64,000 bases of DNA from Pomphorhynchus laevis (lineage: Eukaryota; Acanthocephala; Palaeacanthocephala; Echinorhynchida; Pomphorhynchidae), in NCBI GenBank assembly GCA_012934845.2, contig WNNJ02002778.1, positions 1 through 64,000 on the forward strand. The letters are read 5' to 3'. This document shows positions 36,905-50,387 of this stretch, piece after piece. Made by a program: the position numbers and the translations under genes. The notes below the pieces were generated by a model. The model was given only the letters and a program-made list of their open reading frames with translations, did no database searches and was not told the DNA's origin. Each line of letters opens with the position of its first letter. Positions within the stretch are counted from its first letter, which is position 1.

Positions 36905-37135
36905 TTTAAATCAAGTTAAAATAAAAAATTGAAATTTAAAATAAACGTCATTTTTATGAATTGACTAATAAATAACAGACGTTGTATCAGAATAAGAATT
37001 AGATGTCATCAGGAAGAACTGCTATGCTATCAGGTTTCGGCCCGTAACTCTTCTACCCAACATAACAGCGGGGCCAAATACGTGCGAAGGACGTATTTCC
37101 TCTTATTAAATTTGATTATATTCGTATCTTATTTA
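36905..37135. repeat. Naiad-type pseudo-LTR
   Basis: Shares the full box order with 19690-19935, including ctatgctatcaggtttcgg, cggggccaaatacgtgc and gacgtatttcctc. Followed directly by RT sequence. Confidence 0.65.
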
Positions 37136-37199
37136 TTATATCTAATTATTTTAGATTTATTTTTAATATTTGATTATATCGTATCTTATTCGAATACAA

Positions 37200-37605
37200 A
37201 GTATATTATTTATTATTTATGTTTTATGTTATTTTTATAGTAACCTAGTTTAAAATATATATCTATCAAATTATCAAAATGATTTTGAAGAAAACCGATA
37301 TCGTTACAAATTGTTGCAATTCTTAACATTTCATTATTTAATGTATTATATTTTATATTATATGGTATGCATGAATGCTCATGCAAAAATATGTTTCTTG
37401 TAAATTTAAATATGTCATCTTTACAATGTAAATTAAAAGTAGTTTTAATTGATGTTAATTTAATGCTCATATCAAGAAATATACTTTCTTTATCATTAAT
37501 ATTGGTTTTATTAAGAATGAGGCTACCTGGATAAATTTGTTCTCTTGTTGATATTGCTTTTCAATATCATCTTATTGTCTTATTGTCTTCACAATATTGT
37601 CTTAT
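37200..37605 (-). mobile_element. Penelope-like RT C-terminal fragment (second site)
   Basis: The minus-strand frame 37470-37213 has LTSIKTTFNLHCKDDIFKF, HEHSCIPYNIKYN and LRIATICNDIGFLQNHFDN, ending in a KLGYYKN-type terminus. Nearly identical to 19970-20430 (including ttctcttgttgatattgc on the plus strand), so the two sites share a source copy. Confidence 0.8.
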
Positions 37606-37609
37606 TTAA

Positions 37610-37745
37610 TCAAGTTAAAATAAAAAATTGAAATTTAAAATAAAAGTCATTTTTATGAATTGACTAATAAATAACAGACGTTGTATCAGAATAAGAATTA
37701 GAGGTCATCAGGAGGAACTGTTATGCTATCAGGTTTCGGTCCTTA
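37610..37745. repeat. Truncated Naiad-type pseudo-LTR downstream of the RT fragment
   Basis: Repeats the first half of the pseudo-LTR (aatcaagttaaaataaaaaa to tatcaggtttcggtcc) and is cut at about 37745. With the copy at 36905 it encloses an RT fragment between two direct repeats, the usual Penelope-like layout. Confidence 0.6.
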
Positions 37746-40700
37746 AACTAGAAAAATAAATAAATTGATGTTTTTAATATAATATATTAATAAAAAATAT
37801 AAACATATATATTTAAATATAAATATTTATATATTTATATAAATATAAATATTTATATTATAATATTTATAATATAAATATAATATTTATATTTTAAATA
37901 TATTATAAATATAAATGTAATTTATAATTTATAATTATAAATATAATATCACGCAAATATAAATATGCGTGATAAACTGTGGTAAACTGAAGATGATAGC
38001 AGTAACTATCCAAATATTGTAATTTTTAGAATATAATACTAATTTTTCGTTCCAATTAAATTAAAAGTTTAAATAACATGAAGATGACTTTATAATCGTA
38101 TTGATCTTCATTTGAAATTGAGAAAATAATACACTTTAATCTAAATGTTAGTTACTTTCCGCATTAAACAGCTAAAATTTTCAATAATTAATTGATATAA
38201 TAAAGACATAAACCTGGATATTTCTCATTGATAATTTGAATGTCTTAGTTACGAATTTATTATACATATAGGCTCATGATTGTGCAATCATGAAAAAGTG
38301 ATCATGATTGTCATACATCTCTATTCAAGATTTTTAAAATCAGTAAAGTTATAATTACACGAATATTGAATTAGGTTCCATAAAGGTAGTATAATAACTG
38401 CGTGTAGATATTACAAAATGGTCAAAAAATATTTGATTTAGACATATAATGTATATTCTTGAGGATGAATTAATAATTATATAAACATTTGCGTTTTTAG
38501 ATTAAATGATATTATATTGATAATTATATAAGCATTTCCATTTTTGAATCAAATGAAATTAAAATCTTGGAAACTAATTCATTTTTTCAAAATATTTCGA
38601 TAAAATATAAAGTATTTCGATAATAAAATACAAAATATTTCGATAAAATATAAAATATTTCGATAAAATATAAAGTTGCATCAAATTGCTCTAGTATATT
38701 GAAACGCGTAAACAGTAATATGTTAATTTAATATTTAAACTGCAGTGTTAATATAAAGATGTAACTTAAAACAAAAAAATTGCATATTTTAGGGTATGAT
38801 AGTTAAATTTAAAAATAAATTTAGATTTCGCAGATGCTGCTCCAAAGTTTTCTAATAATATCATTAGTTAGTGAACAAGCAAACAGCGAGTTATGGAAAT
38901 ATGATAAATAAATTGTATTAAATCGACTGCTGTTGTATAATAATAGTTTTAAACTTCTCACATCAAACATATTTTGTTTACTTAGAAAGTATTTTCTTTT
39001 GAATATATATATCAAGTCAGTTAATAAAACTATAAAATTTAACAATTAATACTAAGGATGCATATCTTCCAGAATTTTATATTAACCGAACAAAAAATCT
39101 ATTTTTAATATCATAAAATGTTTAGCTGAACATTTTCAATTTAACTTTTATAATTTGTTATCAATTTAAATATTAAATTATATATTCTTCAACTTTTATT
39201 TGAAATATTAAACTTTAAATTACGTTCCTTATTAAAAGAAGTTAAAAACAATAGGTGATATTAATTCATTTCATAAATTAATATTATATTTTATATAGAA
39301 TATAATTTAATAATTACATCTTAAAATATATATAATAATATAATATAAAACGATAATTCTAATGATTTCAATCATTTGTAAAATGTAAATTATTCATTGT
39401 TTTATGAAGTTATGTTATCAATAATATTCTTATCATAATATTGTTATTTATAATATTTTATAAATATTATAAAATAATTTCATATTAATATTTAATATTG
39501 ATATTAATATTTAATTTATTGATATATTAATATTTAATTAATATAAATATATTTTATTTTGTGATTTAAATATATTACACGTTTTATTTATATCGAGTAC
39601 ATTAAATACGAATTTGTAAAAAGGTCACAATACACAGCAATATTCGACATAAATCAGCATATCAATGATTAAAAACAATAGGTAAAATTAATCTATTTCA
39701 TATTAATGTGATATATTTTATTTTTATAAGTTTCGGATAGTATTTTTTAAATAACATAATCGTCTTGATAAGCTGATCTGTTTGATATTTTTGAAATTCT
39801 TTGAATTTATTTTACAATAAATCCTTTGGATTTATTTATTTTTATTTCTGTTGTTTTAAGTAAATTACTAATTTTTAATATATAACATGCAAGCTAAGGT
39901 AAGTAATAATATAATATGATAATATAGTAATCGGTTTTGAGTATTGCTGAAATTTTATTTGGTTAGCAAGTGAACTTTTTAAGAATCATAAAATTTGTAC
40001 TTTATATTTAAAGATTTTGAATGACTTATCTCTTATATTTTGAAAATACGAAAGCATATTCGAAATGTATATTTTTATCTAACTCTAGCTTATTCTGATT
40101 TACCACAATCAATTGACAATGACTCACAATTATTGTTATAATTGAAGTTATTATTATAATTTAATTGTTATATTAAAAGTTATCACTATTTTTGATATAA
40201 CCGTTAACTTTTAAAATAACTAATTTTGATTCATAATTAGAATTTTAAAGCAGGATCAGCAAGCACACGTTCATTCTTATATACTTGTGATAGCTGCTGC
40301 ATCAGAAAAACAAAACAAAAACACAGTTTGTTATCAACTTGTAAAATTAATGCTATAACTTCAATATATGTTTATACGGTGAATAAATTCGTGTCACTAA
40401 ATGAACATTTCAAGCAATAATGTTTAAATTTCATGGTAATAATCATGGAATTCACCTCGCACAGTTAGACATACTAACGACATTCAACACTTTTATCCAC
40501 ACCAGAAAATGTGCTTGAAATTTGAATTATAGATATATCGTAACTTCATCCATAATCACTTTTTAAAACAAGCGAGGTATCGCAAACAGCGTTGCGTATC
40601 TGAGTCTTTCAATAATATCGAACCTTAAACATCGCTAATTATCTATTTATATAATTAACCTTAAGCCAATACATCTAGATGTATAATATCTTTATATATA

Positions 40701-41039
40701 ACTATTTCAATTAAAGCAACTTCAAAGTAACTAGATGAGCTCATTCGGAAAATATTAAATAATTCAGATCACTTAACTGAGGTCACATATTTTGTAAATA
40801 GAAATATTTTGATCTTAAAACAGAAATTTTTATAATTTAGTATTTACATAACCCGCTTAATACCATGTATCATAATGATTTTAAAAATACCTTCGTTTCC
40901 TGCGGCACAAATTGACTGTTCAATTTTATTTAATTTTTGAATATTTAAATTGACTGTTCAAAATATTTAAATGTAATAAACAAATTAAAAACCGTATTTA
41001 AAACCAAGTATTTTAATGAAGCGATTAATTGATTATATA
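37746..41039. other. 3.3-kb AT-rich intergenic region with simple repeats
   Basis: No gene seen. 37790-37950 is an AT palindrome-rich tract built from aaatatttatat-like blocks. 38590-38675 repeats a 21-bp unit containing aatatttcgataaaatataa about four times. Confidence 0.65.
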
Positions 41040-41105
41040 AAATGCAAAAGGATTAATATTATAGGTCACCAAGAGAAAATTATATGTTGTCAGGTATCGG
41101 ACATT
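41040..41105. repeat. Degenerate pseudo-LTR fragment
   Basis: ataggtcaccaagagaaaat, then tatgttgtcaggtatcgg, match the central boxes of the Naiad-type repeat with several changes. Confidence 0.4.
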
Positions 41106-41324
41106 TTCTAAACCTAATTCAGATCATGAATAACACAATTCAGATCAGGTATTGGTTGATTTGCTTGTTTTGCCGTCAAACAATTGCCTCTTTGCGCATT
41201 TATTACACTTATAAGCTAACTGTTCCTAGCCGTACAATGATGTTTGCGCAAAGGGCAGTGAGACCGTGGTAAAACCATTAGCTTTATATTGTGGAGTGAT
41301 GCAGCTTGCAGACTTTATTGTTAT

Positions 41325-41690
41325 AATGAATTTTTATGAACCAATTAATAAATAGTATAGAATTATGATCGAAGGTCATCGTGCGCAGATTCCGTATATG
41401 GTTATATGTGAATCTCTACCCAAAAGTAGAGAGTAAGATAAAATGGTTATTAATCACGTACACGAACGACTTTTCTATTGATGTGTCATCAATACTCGAT
41501 ATAGGAAATCAATTGTTTGATGGTAACGTGATCAATTGGTAATTTAATAAGTTTCTGACCCCATCATAGCATCGGGGCCAAATACATGGCAATGGTGTAT
41601 TTCCTTTGATATAATGTAATTATATAGTGTAATATCTTATTCTAACAGAGTATATTATTTATTATCCATCCAAAAACTGAAGTTTAGAAA
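41325..41690. repeat. Degenerate pseudo-LTR, split by extra sequence
   Basis: The first half (aattaataaatagtataga, gaaggtcatc) is separated from the second half (catcggggccaaatacatgg, gtgtatttcctttg, tattatttattatccatc) by about 140 bp of unrelated sequence. Confidence 0.5.
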
Positions 41691-41814
41691 TATTTCTAAA
41701 CAATTTTTAATTTTTTAATAAATTAGGTCAGATAACTGAGTTTACGTATTTTATACTATATAAATTAAAAATAAAGATAAATAATTATAAATAATAAATA
41801 ATTATACAAGATTT

Positions 41815-42060
41815 TATACAATTTATATTTATATCAAGTTAAAATTGAAAATTGAAATCTAAAATAAAAGTCGAGTTTTATTAATTGACAAATAAATAAT
41901 AGACGTTGTATCAGAATAAGGATTAGAGGTGATCAGGAGGAACTGCTATGCTATCAGGTTTCGGTCCATATTCCTCTACCCAATTTAGCAGCGGGGACAA
42001 ATACATGTTAATGACGTATTTACTATTATAAAATTCGATTATCTAGTGTATTGTTTCTTA
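41815..42060. repeat. Naiad-type pseudo-LTR
   Basis: A well preserved copy: aatagacgttgtatcagaat, ggtgatcaggaggaactgc, tatgctatcaggtttcgg, agcagcggggacaaatacat. No RT is attached. Confidence 0.6.
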
Positions 42061-42479
42061 TTCATCCATAAACATTTTTCACTTAATAGTTTAAAGTTAT
42101 TTTTAATAATATTTTGTTGATTTTTATATTGTAAATTAAATATTTTAATAATATTTTGTTGATTTTACTTCTCCATTATAAGAAAAAATCATTAGCTTGA
42201 TGAAAATTAGCAGAAAAAACATAATGTGGTATCAACATAGTTTCAGTATTTCTAAGAGAGGTTATATCCAGAAGTTAATTGAAAGATTAACCTCCGAATA
42301 TAACTAGAGGTTAATTGTCTTTTAACAATTAAAAACTATTCCCAAATTCTTTTTTTTCATGCCGCATATAGCGATCAAACGTCTATTTTTTTCTAATTTT
42401 ATAAAACAAATATTTACATTCCTTTAAATTAAGATTGACACCCAAATGCTAAGCTCTCAGCATCATTTCGATAGTATTT

Positions 42480-42820
42480 TTATATATTTTTTAATACTGG
42501 AAGTATATCATCTGGGAGGGTAACTATGTGAATTTTTCAGTCCTCTTGAAGACCTGATATTCTTAGAGTAGATGGTAGGAATAATATGAGAGAGTGGCGA
42601 ATCTTTTGGATTACATGAAATAATTCTAAGCTGTAGAGCGGAGGGGACTTCGAATATCTTGAGAACCTCAGAGATAGCTTCGCGCTTGATATTAATAAAT
42701 ACCGAGAAAAGGTCTAATGAGTAAAGTATCATCTTTCCGTAACTTAGACATGAACTCTTGCAGTGACAACTGGAGTAGAGTTCTTATTAGGTTGTAGCCC
42801 CTAATTAGTCGCTAAAAATA
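42480..42820 (-). mobile_element. Fragment of a canonical Penelope/Poseidon-type RT
   Basis: The minus-strand frame 42732-42508 contains LYSLDLFSVFINIKREAI, matching the family motif SLDVVSLFTNIP, preceded in another frame by LQEFMSKLRKDDTLL. Farther on come SPLSHIIPTIYS (family GSPLSPILAEIYM) and LKNSHSYPPR. Motifs in between are missing. It is more like canonical Penelope RT than the Naiad RT at 20-23 kb. Short and decayed. Confidence 0.45.
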
Positions 42821-43885
42821 TTTGTCTATCCAAACATAATTTTATGTTTCCTAAACAAGGCCCTATCATAAATCACAATATTGTTCGATAACGTTTTGAT
42901 GCTCTTTGACACGGATCCTTAATGATCTTTGAAATAAAGATGATGCTACCCTGACCGATCATTCTCCAATTACTCTTATTTTAGAGATAATCCACTGTAT
43001 GTATTCTAGATTTTATAACTTGATTGCTGCTGCCAGCGCAAAAATATATTCGAAGATATATTCGCACTTGGTTGGCATTCTCCTAGAATATCGTCAACTG
43101 TAATATAGTCGCTTCAAATTTTCTGATTTAACAAAGCCGAACATAGAGGAAGTTTGTGGCCAAGTCTAGAACAATCTGGCATAGGGATCTTACTTATTTT
43201 CCGAATAACACCTGTAAAACACTCTTTTTAGATTCAGTCTTTCGCCTAAACATTCCGATTTTGGAATTTATTTTTTTAACTAAGTTTCACCAGTGCTTGG
43301 AATATCTCGCAGCTGCATTTAGCTACCAACATTCGCTTTCTCATAATCTTACTGAACAGTAAGAGATATCTTACTGAACAGTAATGTAATCTCTTGACTT
43401 AAAATTCTAAATTTGACTTCTCAAACTGAAAGCCTAATTTTGACAAGCTTTGGGTTACCAAGCACGATACTGTAGAATAGAACCCATATCTCATAAACAT
43501 TATATTTAAATCTTGAAGCTAAATTCTTAAAGAATACGAAACATAATCCAAATTCAGAATTTAGCCAATTTTGATAAACTGGATTATTAAATGACGAAAT
43601 TAGATTATTCACCATAATGGCTGATCTTGCCTTTTATAATAAGGCTATATCAGGGTTAATTTTATTGAGCAAGATATCAATATGAAACAAAGCACAAGTC
43701 TAACTCAATTATGCTCATGCATTGAAATTATTTAAAAATGGTATTGTCCAACTTTGTTTTGACGACACTTAAACGAGCAATTATCATTAAAACGATCACC
43801 GACTGTAACGTACTATTATGATCATCTACCACCTGAGCACAAGATTCTCTAGATGGGATAAAACGGGTATGCTCAGCTAATGGTT
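42821..43885. other. Intergenic stretch between retroelement remains
   Basis: No gene recognised. Composition is less AT-rich than 38-41 kb, so more decayed transposon sequence is likely. Confidence 0.5.
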
Positions 43886-43956
43886 GTAGTAAGAGGAAAG
43901 TCGATTGCTTTTACTCAATTATCTAGAAATACACAATCATAAGTTATCACAATACG
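43886..43956 (-). repeat. Terminal direct repeat of the Ty3/gypsy fossil (3' side)
   Basis: 71 bp starting tgtagtaagaggaaagtcg and ending tatcacaatacg. Matches 47655-47725 with about four differences. Confidence 0.8.
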
Positions 43957-46900
43957 GCATTCTCCCTGGTTTTTTAAAGGCTTCGATCATAATCGTCGAG
44001 GTAATTAGGTGTTTGGATCTTTCTTCCATACCTACTAAATTTCGCTCCTTGGGACGATGTGATTTTGTTATTCTCCCGATGAATTTTCGGTGGTAAAGCG
44101 CTATCTGCACTCGTCTCATCCACGTGACTTGGCATCGTGCTCTTATCCACAATGCATGATTGGTTATAATCACCGGACCGTGTTGAGGAGTCATCGATGA
44201 AGTTGTCAACATCGTGAGGAATCGGCTGCTGGGAGCTATAGACTATTTTGTTGACTCGCGGAAACGGGACCAATTTTTTCAAGGACACTACTGTCTTCGA
44301 TTCGTCCGAGCGTTCTATGCGTGCTGTTTTCGAATTACTCTCCTCGAGATTCTCTATTTCAGTTCTGTCGTATTACTTACTGGTAACAACGTCTCTTCAA
44401 AACTGCAAGACCTGGATTCATTTTGTGACATTGTTATTCGAGCTCGTTCGCCATTCAAATTTAAGGAAACTCTCTGTGGCGTACAATTGGTGGCTACACA
44501 CAACAACGATTGTATTGCATGCAGGTCCAGAGGTAAACATTGCTGCCACTGCGTGATATCGAGCCTTTAGGTCGCTACTGCAAATTCGATCGTCCGCCAG
44601 ATGGTGCCGTTCGCGCGCTCTATTTGGGAATTTCCTGTCGGGTTATACGGACTAGAGTGACTCAACGTGATCCCGTGCCTTAGAAGAAACGACTTGAAAT
44701 TTCGTGCCATAAATGCGAACCCTTGGTAGCAATGTATGCACTCCGGAAGGCCGAATAAGAAAAATAGACTGTTTAAACAGTGGATGACCGTATCGGCTTT
44801 CATATAATTACACGCAAGCTCGAACGAGTATCTCGAGAATTCGTTTATCACTGTGAGCAAATATCGATTATTTTTGCAACTGGGAAGAGGACCTTTAAAG
44901 TCCATGGAAATCCTTTAAAAAGACGAGTGGCTTTGATGAGATGAGCGAGTTCTATCTGATGATACCGCGATTTTAGCCATGCACATGTAGGACAGCTCGA
45001 AATAATCTGGCGCACATCAGAAACCGAGAATGGTAAATTCCTTGTTCTTACAAAGTGATGCAACAATGTAACGCCTGGGTGACAGTAGGTGTCGTGAATT
45101 TCCTTTAATTTGATCAGATCGTTAGACCTACATGTCGAGCAAGTAATTCGGGATAGCTCGTCAGCAGTACAATTCTCGGAGCCGGGAGGATATACTGTAT
45201 GGAATGAGAACGCAGCCATTTCTATCTTCCATCGAGTTAACTTTTCATTTTTGATTTGATTGCGGTAGGTCTTCTTGAAAATGAAGGAAACGCTTCGTTG
45301 ATCCGTTATCACGCGAAAATGTTTTCCCATGATAAAATGTTACGCCATGATTTCAAGGCTTCGACGATGGATAATGCTTCTTTTTCAACCGAAGAATATG
45401 TGCAAGTTGAGGCTTGGAAAGTTTTTGAGAAGAAAGCAATAGAGTGATCGTATTGTGACAGAACTGCTCCGATTCCGTGATTATAAGTGTCTGTTTTCAC
45501 TGTGAGTGGCTTGTCAGGATCTACTATTGTAAGTATTGCATCGAGTACGTCGCGACGCATGTCTTTAAATGTATCAACCGTTTCGCTATGTAACGGGAAC
45601 GACCGGCATTCGATTAATAGTCGAATACGTTCGGAATAGTTTCTTATCCATCTTGAGTAAGGAGCGAACATCCCTTGTAGTCTCTTCATCTCTCCTTCGC
45701 ACGTTGGTTCGGTCATGTCTCGGAGTGGCTTCGTGCGGGCAAGATCTAAACGCAGTTTTCCGTGTTCGATTACATAACCGAGAATGCCCAGACGAAGTGT
45801 AGATTTTTCACACTTATCAGTGTTCAAGTTATGCTGTATTTCTGGATGGGTTTGAACAAATTCTTGAATTTCTGGTCATGGTCGGGAATAGAATGACCAC
45901 ACACCACCAAATCATCTAGGTATGTAAAGGCACCATTTAGATTTTCCATTTGAATGATCTGGTCGATCACCCGTTGGGGCACGGCGGGAGCGTTCGTGAG
46001 GCCAAACGGAAGCCGCCTAAACTCGTACAAGTATCCGTCGGCTTCAAACGCAGTGAATGATCATTCGAAGTGGTGCAGCTCTAATCGGTGATACGCTGCT
46101 TTTAGGTCAAATTTACTGTAAATAGAATATCGCGCGATTTTCTCTGCAAGCGTATTGATTCGCGGTAGGGTAGCGTCGAGCAGAGTGAACTTGTTGATAT
46201 TTGTGGCATAATCAACCACTAGCCGCAGTTTGTCGCTATCGCTGTTGACTACGACGACCTGTGCCCTCCATGATGCTTGACACCTTTTGATGATTCCTTC
46301 TTTTAGCATCGTTATAACTTCACATCTGATGAGCTTCATATGATGCGGTGCATATCGTTTGGATTTAACTGGTACTGAACGACAGTCGGATGTCAGGGAC
46401 GAAAAAAGAGACGGTGTCTGGATCTTGATAGCACATATAGCTCCTGTAGTCAGCGGTTGTCTTACTCCATTAAATTTCACAGTGAGAGATTCATGATTCG
46501 AAAGAAATGGATGTCCGAGAATAATGTCACTGCATAAATTGTTGAGACACAAAAAGCGTACGGTTTTGTATTCTGCTTCCTTGATGGTCAAATCGGCGGT
46601 ACAGCAGTAACGTATAGCGCATCCGTAGTCACTGGACGCTATGAACACTTTGTGCTTTAAGGGAATTCTTCTTAACTTTAAGCGTGTCGCCACCGTATTG
46701 TCAATGAAGTTCTTGCCGCTGCCCTTGTCTATTAACGCCATGACAGTAAAGTCATTAAGACGTACTTTAATTTTTGCCCAGGCTATGCCGTCAGATTTGG
46801 CGGCAGATAATGAGAGGTTAGCGAGAGACGGATATTGATTAGACTGTTCGATAGTTGTTGTAGCGGGACGAGAGGGAGCGGTTGGGTCTGACTGGCAGAC

Positions 46901-47654
46901 AATCGAAAAGTGACTGATTTTATTGCATCTTCGACACCGCGCAAGCCTTGAGGGACATTTGCTCCGCGGGTGTCAATCCCGTCCACAGAAAAAGCATGTA
47001 TATTTTGCGTTCGAGACTAAAGCACAGGGTGGTGAAGTACCTTCTGTGTTGCTTTGTTCGGAGACTGCTGACACATATGCATCTGACATTCGATATGCTT
47101 CAGCATTTAATTGCACGGACTCCAGTGTTCTGGCCTTTTCAACTGCAGCCAGCAAGGTGAGCTTTGGTACCTCAAGCAATCTTTGCCTAATATCGCCAGA
47201 TCTTAATCCAGAAATGAATGCGTCACGAACACATAAGCTGCGATGTTCGTTCGCTTTTACATCTTTGAATTCGCAATTCTTGGTCAGCTGATCCAATGGC
47301 TGAACGAAATCATCTATTGACTGGTTATTTGACTGTTTGCAGGATCTTAGCTGAAAACGTGCAAATACTTCGTTTCTTGGCTTCAGGTACAAGTCATCCA
47401 GCTGTTTTAGAGCGAGATTATAGACGTTGGTCGTCGAAATGTAGCTGTAGACGCTAGGCGACATGTGATTCATGAGTATATCGAGCCTATCGATTTCGTT
47501 TAGGTCAGTAAGTTTCATTAGATACTTTTCGAAACGCCGTTTCCAATGTGTCCATGAATTTTCTGATTCGGATGTGTTGATCCGCGTTGCAAATGTTTCA
47601 GGTTTGAATAGCTTGTCCATATCCCGCAAAGACCACCACAATAGTTGAGTAAAC

Positions 47655-47725
47655 TGTAGTAAGATGAAAGTCGATTGCTTTACTCAACTATCTAGAAATA
47701 CACAATCAAAAGTTATCACAATACG
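47655..47725 (-). repeat. Terminal direct repeat of the Ty3/gypsy fossil (5' side)
   Basis: 71 bp starting tgtagtaagatgaaagtcg. Partner of 43886-43956. Similarity stops sharply on both sides, so the LTRs appear very short or truncated. Confidence 0.8.
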
Positions 47726-48289
47726 ACGATGGTGTTGATTTATTTTTAGAATCGAATAAGTTAATTCCTTCACAATCCATCAAGCTATTATTTAAGTTTA
47801 TGGCAACTCTCCATTATCCGAATTACTTTTTTTAGCTAAAGATAGCAAAGTACAAAGAGATTCGATAGTTCATAAAAGTTTGTTGATTAACAATTGTTGA
47901 TAATGATATTTTCTAATTACATGATTCTAGTTACCTAAAGGTTATCATCAGAATTTGGCTCTAAGGTGACTTGACTACAAGCGGCTAATTAAGCGGATTA
48001 TTAAAAGTATTAACAATTGCGGTAAAATGTCGGTTTAATTGTTTCGAATTTGTATCCTTCAAAAACTGATTCACTGAACAACCGAAAACACTGTTTCACT
48101 GACTGAACACACTTATAAGCAATAAATAAAGATTTTCTTAGTAACAGGACAAAACAGGATTGAAATATGTAATGCATGCATAAATGAAAATGTCATAGCA
48201 GAAATAGACGGCATTAACAGACGAATTCAGCTGAGTTATTTACTTATAATAACGAACAACTGGAATCAGATCTCTCTAACTTACACCAG
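47726..48289. other. AT-rich spacer, nothing recognised
   Basis: No coding potential and no repeat shared with other parts of the window seen. Confidence 0.6.
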
Positions 48290-50290
48290 TGCGCCACCTT
48301 CCGATTGATTCACTCAGCGTCTCTCTCACACACCTGAGGGTACAGTCGAGGCGAACAATTGTGGGTAAGCGCGAGGTGAGGAACTTAAGTAACCTTGGTC
48401 TTTGATCTGGAGGACGTCCTATAGAAAGAAGACTAATCCTGAGGGGTTAATTTCACCACAAGATGTTGATCACGTTCAAAATTATTGAATAGTACAATGG
48501 AGGCAGCAATATATAAGATTGGAGAAAATGGGAAACCTTGAGGCACACCCGTAATAGGGTAGAAGTGACGTGCATCAGGGTTGTCTTCATAGAACCGCTT
48601 GTTATACAGCAATATCTCCACCATGTTAACAAATCTCGCAGGCAACCGAGGGACCCCATAGAAGAAATATCAAAAGGAATGAGAATGCGGTCAAACGCAG
48701 CAGATAAGTCAAGAAAAATATCAACAGAAAGCTGATGACTGTTATCCTGACAAAACTGGTGCACTTCACTAATTGCTGTATGGACCGAGCGATCTTTGAC
48801 AAACCAATGAAAATTCGGCGGAATTAAAGTAAGTCTACTTAATTGGTCGCAAATTCTACGCGCAAGCACTGTTTACGGATGCAGATGAGGAAATTTTGAA
48901 TCGAAATGGGCCACAGGCCTTTGGAACATGAAACCGATTTTTCTTTGTTAAAAATATACGTCGGCTACAGTTGATGCCGGCTACATCTGAAGGTGAGGCT
49001 AAAAGCATTGTGACGGCCACTTCTCTTCTTTGATCAGCCGTTAAAAGCTGACAACCTCGAGAAGAAAGTAAAGCGACGGATTTGGAGGTACCCGGAAGTA
49101 AGCCCCAGGAGTAAAGGATATCCGTAACAAATAAATGCCTGCTCCTGAAGTCACCCAAGTCAGGATTGGGTGGGGCAGAAAACGTGACTCCATTTTATGT
49201 AGGACTAGTGACTTATCCAAAACTCTATCAATGCCTACGTTACCAATCCAACTCGATGCCCTCTCCCGCCGGCAAACAAACTTATCTTTCTTGGATATCT
49301 TCCAAAAGGACGCATTAGAGGGATTAAGACGAGGAATACTTATCCTGTTCCTACTCAGTTGAAGCCTATATCTAGAACTCTAGTATTTATTCGAGAGAAC
49401 CTGCCTGAAGGAAGCATAGAGATTGGGAAAGTGTACAATTTTCACAAGGACCTTGAGTTTTGTTGGAGTGGGATCGTAAATGCGACCTTTAAAGGTAGTA
49501 GAAATGATCCCGGTAGCTTGCGAAGAGAGGAATTAAATTCAGTCAAACTCTCATTTCATATCACGTGAAAGAATTTGATAGCTACCTGAAAGAAGGTACT
49601 TTAATAGGATCAAATTTGAACCTCCTTTCAATCAACACATCTTCCTCTAGCCGCCAGCGTATTAGGTCATGAGAGGATGTCAGGTGAACGACTGCTCAGT
49701 GTAGAGAGGGTTTTAACAGCCACATATTATGTAGCAGAAATATATCGAGAAGTGAATTTGTTGTAGAGCAATGAAAGGTGGGGGTAGGTGCTATATTTAT
49801 AAGATATTCGTTCCTGGCTCTGCGGATTGCGGCATTAATCAAACGACCAGTTATGTCGTTGAAGTCACTGAGTAACATGTCATAGCCGCTATCTATAATA
49901 TGGTTCAGGGAGTCAGGGTTCTTGTAAATCTCTCCCGGCCGGATGTGGACATTGACTATGCTGATGCGCTTACCGTTCTTAACTAATGATATAACTAAAC
50001 AAGAAAGGGCTGGACATGAGTAGTTTAATAAGAGGGTATACCTTAAGAAGCATTTAACTAAGGATATATGACCTCGAGAAGAGAAGTGCGGAGAGCCTTG
50101 GTGTTCATCCGTCAGTACCACATACCCTTTATGGGTAGACTACACCTAGCCGCCTAATGACCCAATCGATGACAGTTGTTACAGGGGGTACGATACTGAG
50201 TCAGATTTAATAAGTGTGAATCGTAGATTGTGCCCTATATAGGGATTGAATGCTGAAATCGCCAGCAGCAAGGTCTCGTTAATTAGCCTG
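48290..50290 (-). mobile_element. LINE family A, copy A3, with internal deletions
   Basis: The minus strand shows ORF1 zinc-knuckle remains (50290-50150), endonuclease (50121-49696: SCLVISLVKNGKRISIVNVH, SDFNDITGRL), linker (49650-49160) and RT (49158-48433: VKDRSVHTAI, FLDLSAAFDRI, FYPITGVPQG, SPILY). RT sequence after the SPILY block jumps to the conserved C-terminal tail near 48430, so the YADD region is deleted. It is about 2 kb, against 3.7-3.9 kb for A1 and A2. Confidence 0.8.
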
Positions 50291-50387
50291 TGGCAGAAAG
50301 CCACAGGAATCGAAAAACATTATTTGCATTAAAAAATCTAACGTTAGTTACATGGAATTCCCTATCCAGTGCCAATAATAAATATTA

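Larger units (their letters stand above)
43886..47725 (-). mobile_element. Ty3/gypsy LTR retrotransposon fossil, near complete in parts but broken
   Basis: Minus-strand order: gag-like region (about 47641-46973) followed by a nucleocapsid-type Cys motif (CFFCGRD), protease (ALIDKGSGKNFI), reverse transcriptase (YSKFDLKAAYHRLEL, FGLTNAP, YLDDLVV), RNase H, then integrase with its zinc-binding part (HPG, CPTC) and core (MDFKGPLP, GNSQIERANG), and a C-terminal tail with STRSG and a KIQTPNYLDDY motif. This order places it in the Ty3/gypsy group. Bounded by 71-bp direct repeats. It is a fossil with several breaks in the coding region. The end repeats differ at about four positions, suggesting moderate age. 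Confidence 0.88.

Noticed and set aside
36990-37035. Possible hammerhead ribozyme in the pseudo-LTR (minus strand has cctgatga and ccgaaacc boxes)
   Set aside because: The boxes stand in the wrong order (GAAAC before CTGATGA) with no matching stems between them. Permuted Penelope elements are reported to lack canonical hammerheads.
44214-44570. Plus-strand frames of 100-120 residues within the gypsy fossil
   Set aside because: They lie opposite integrase coding sequence and have no domain; antisense shadows.
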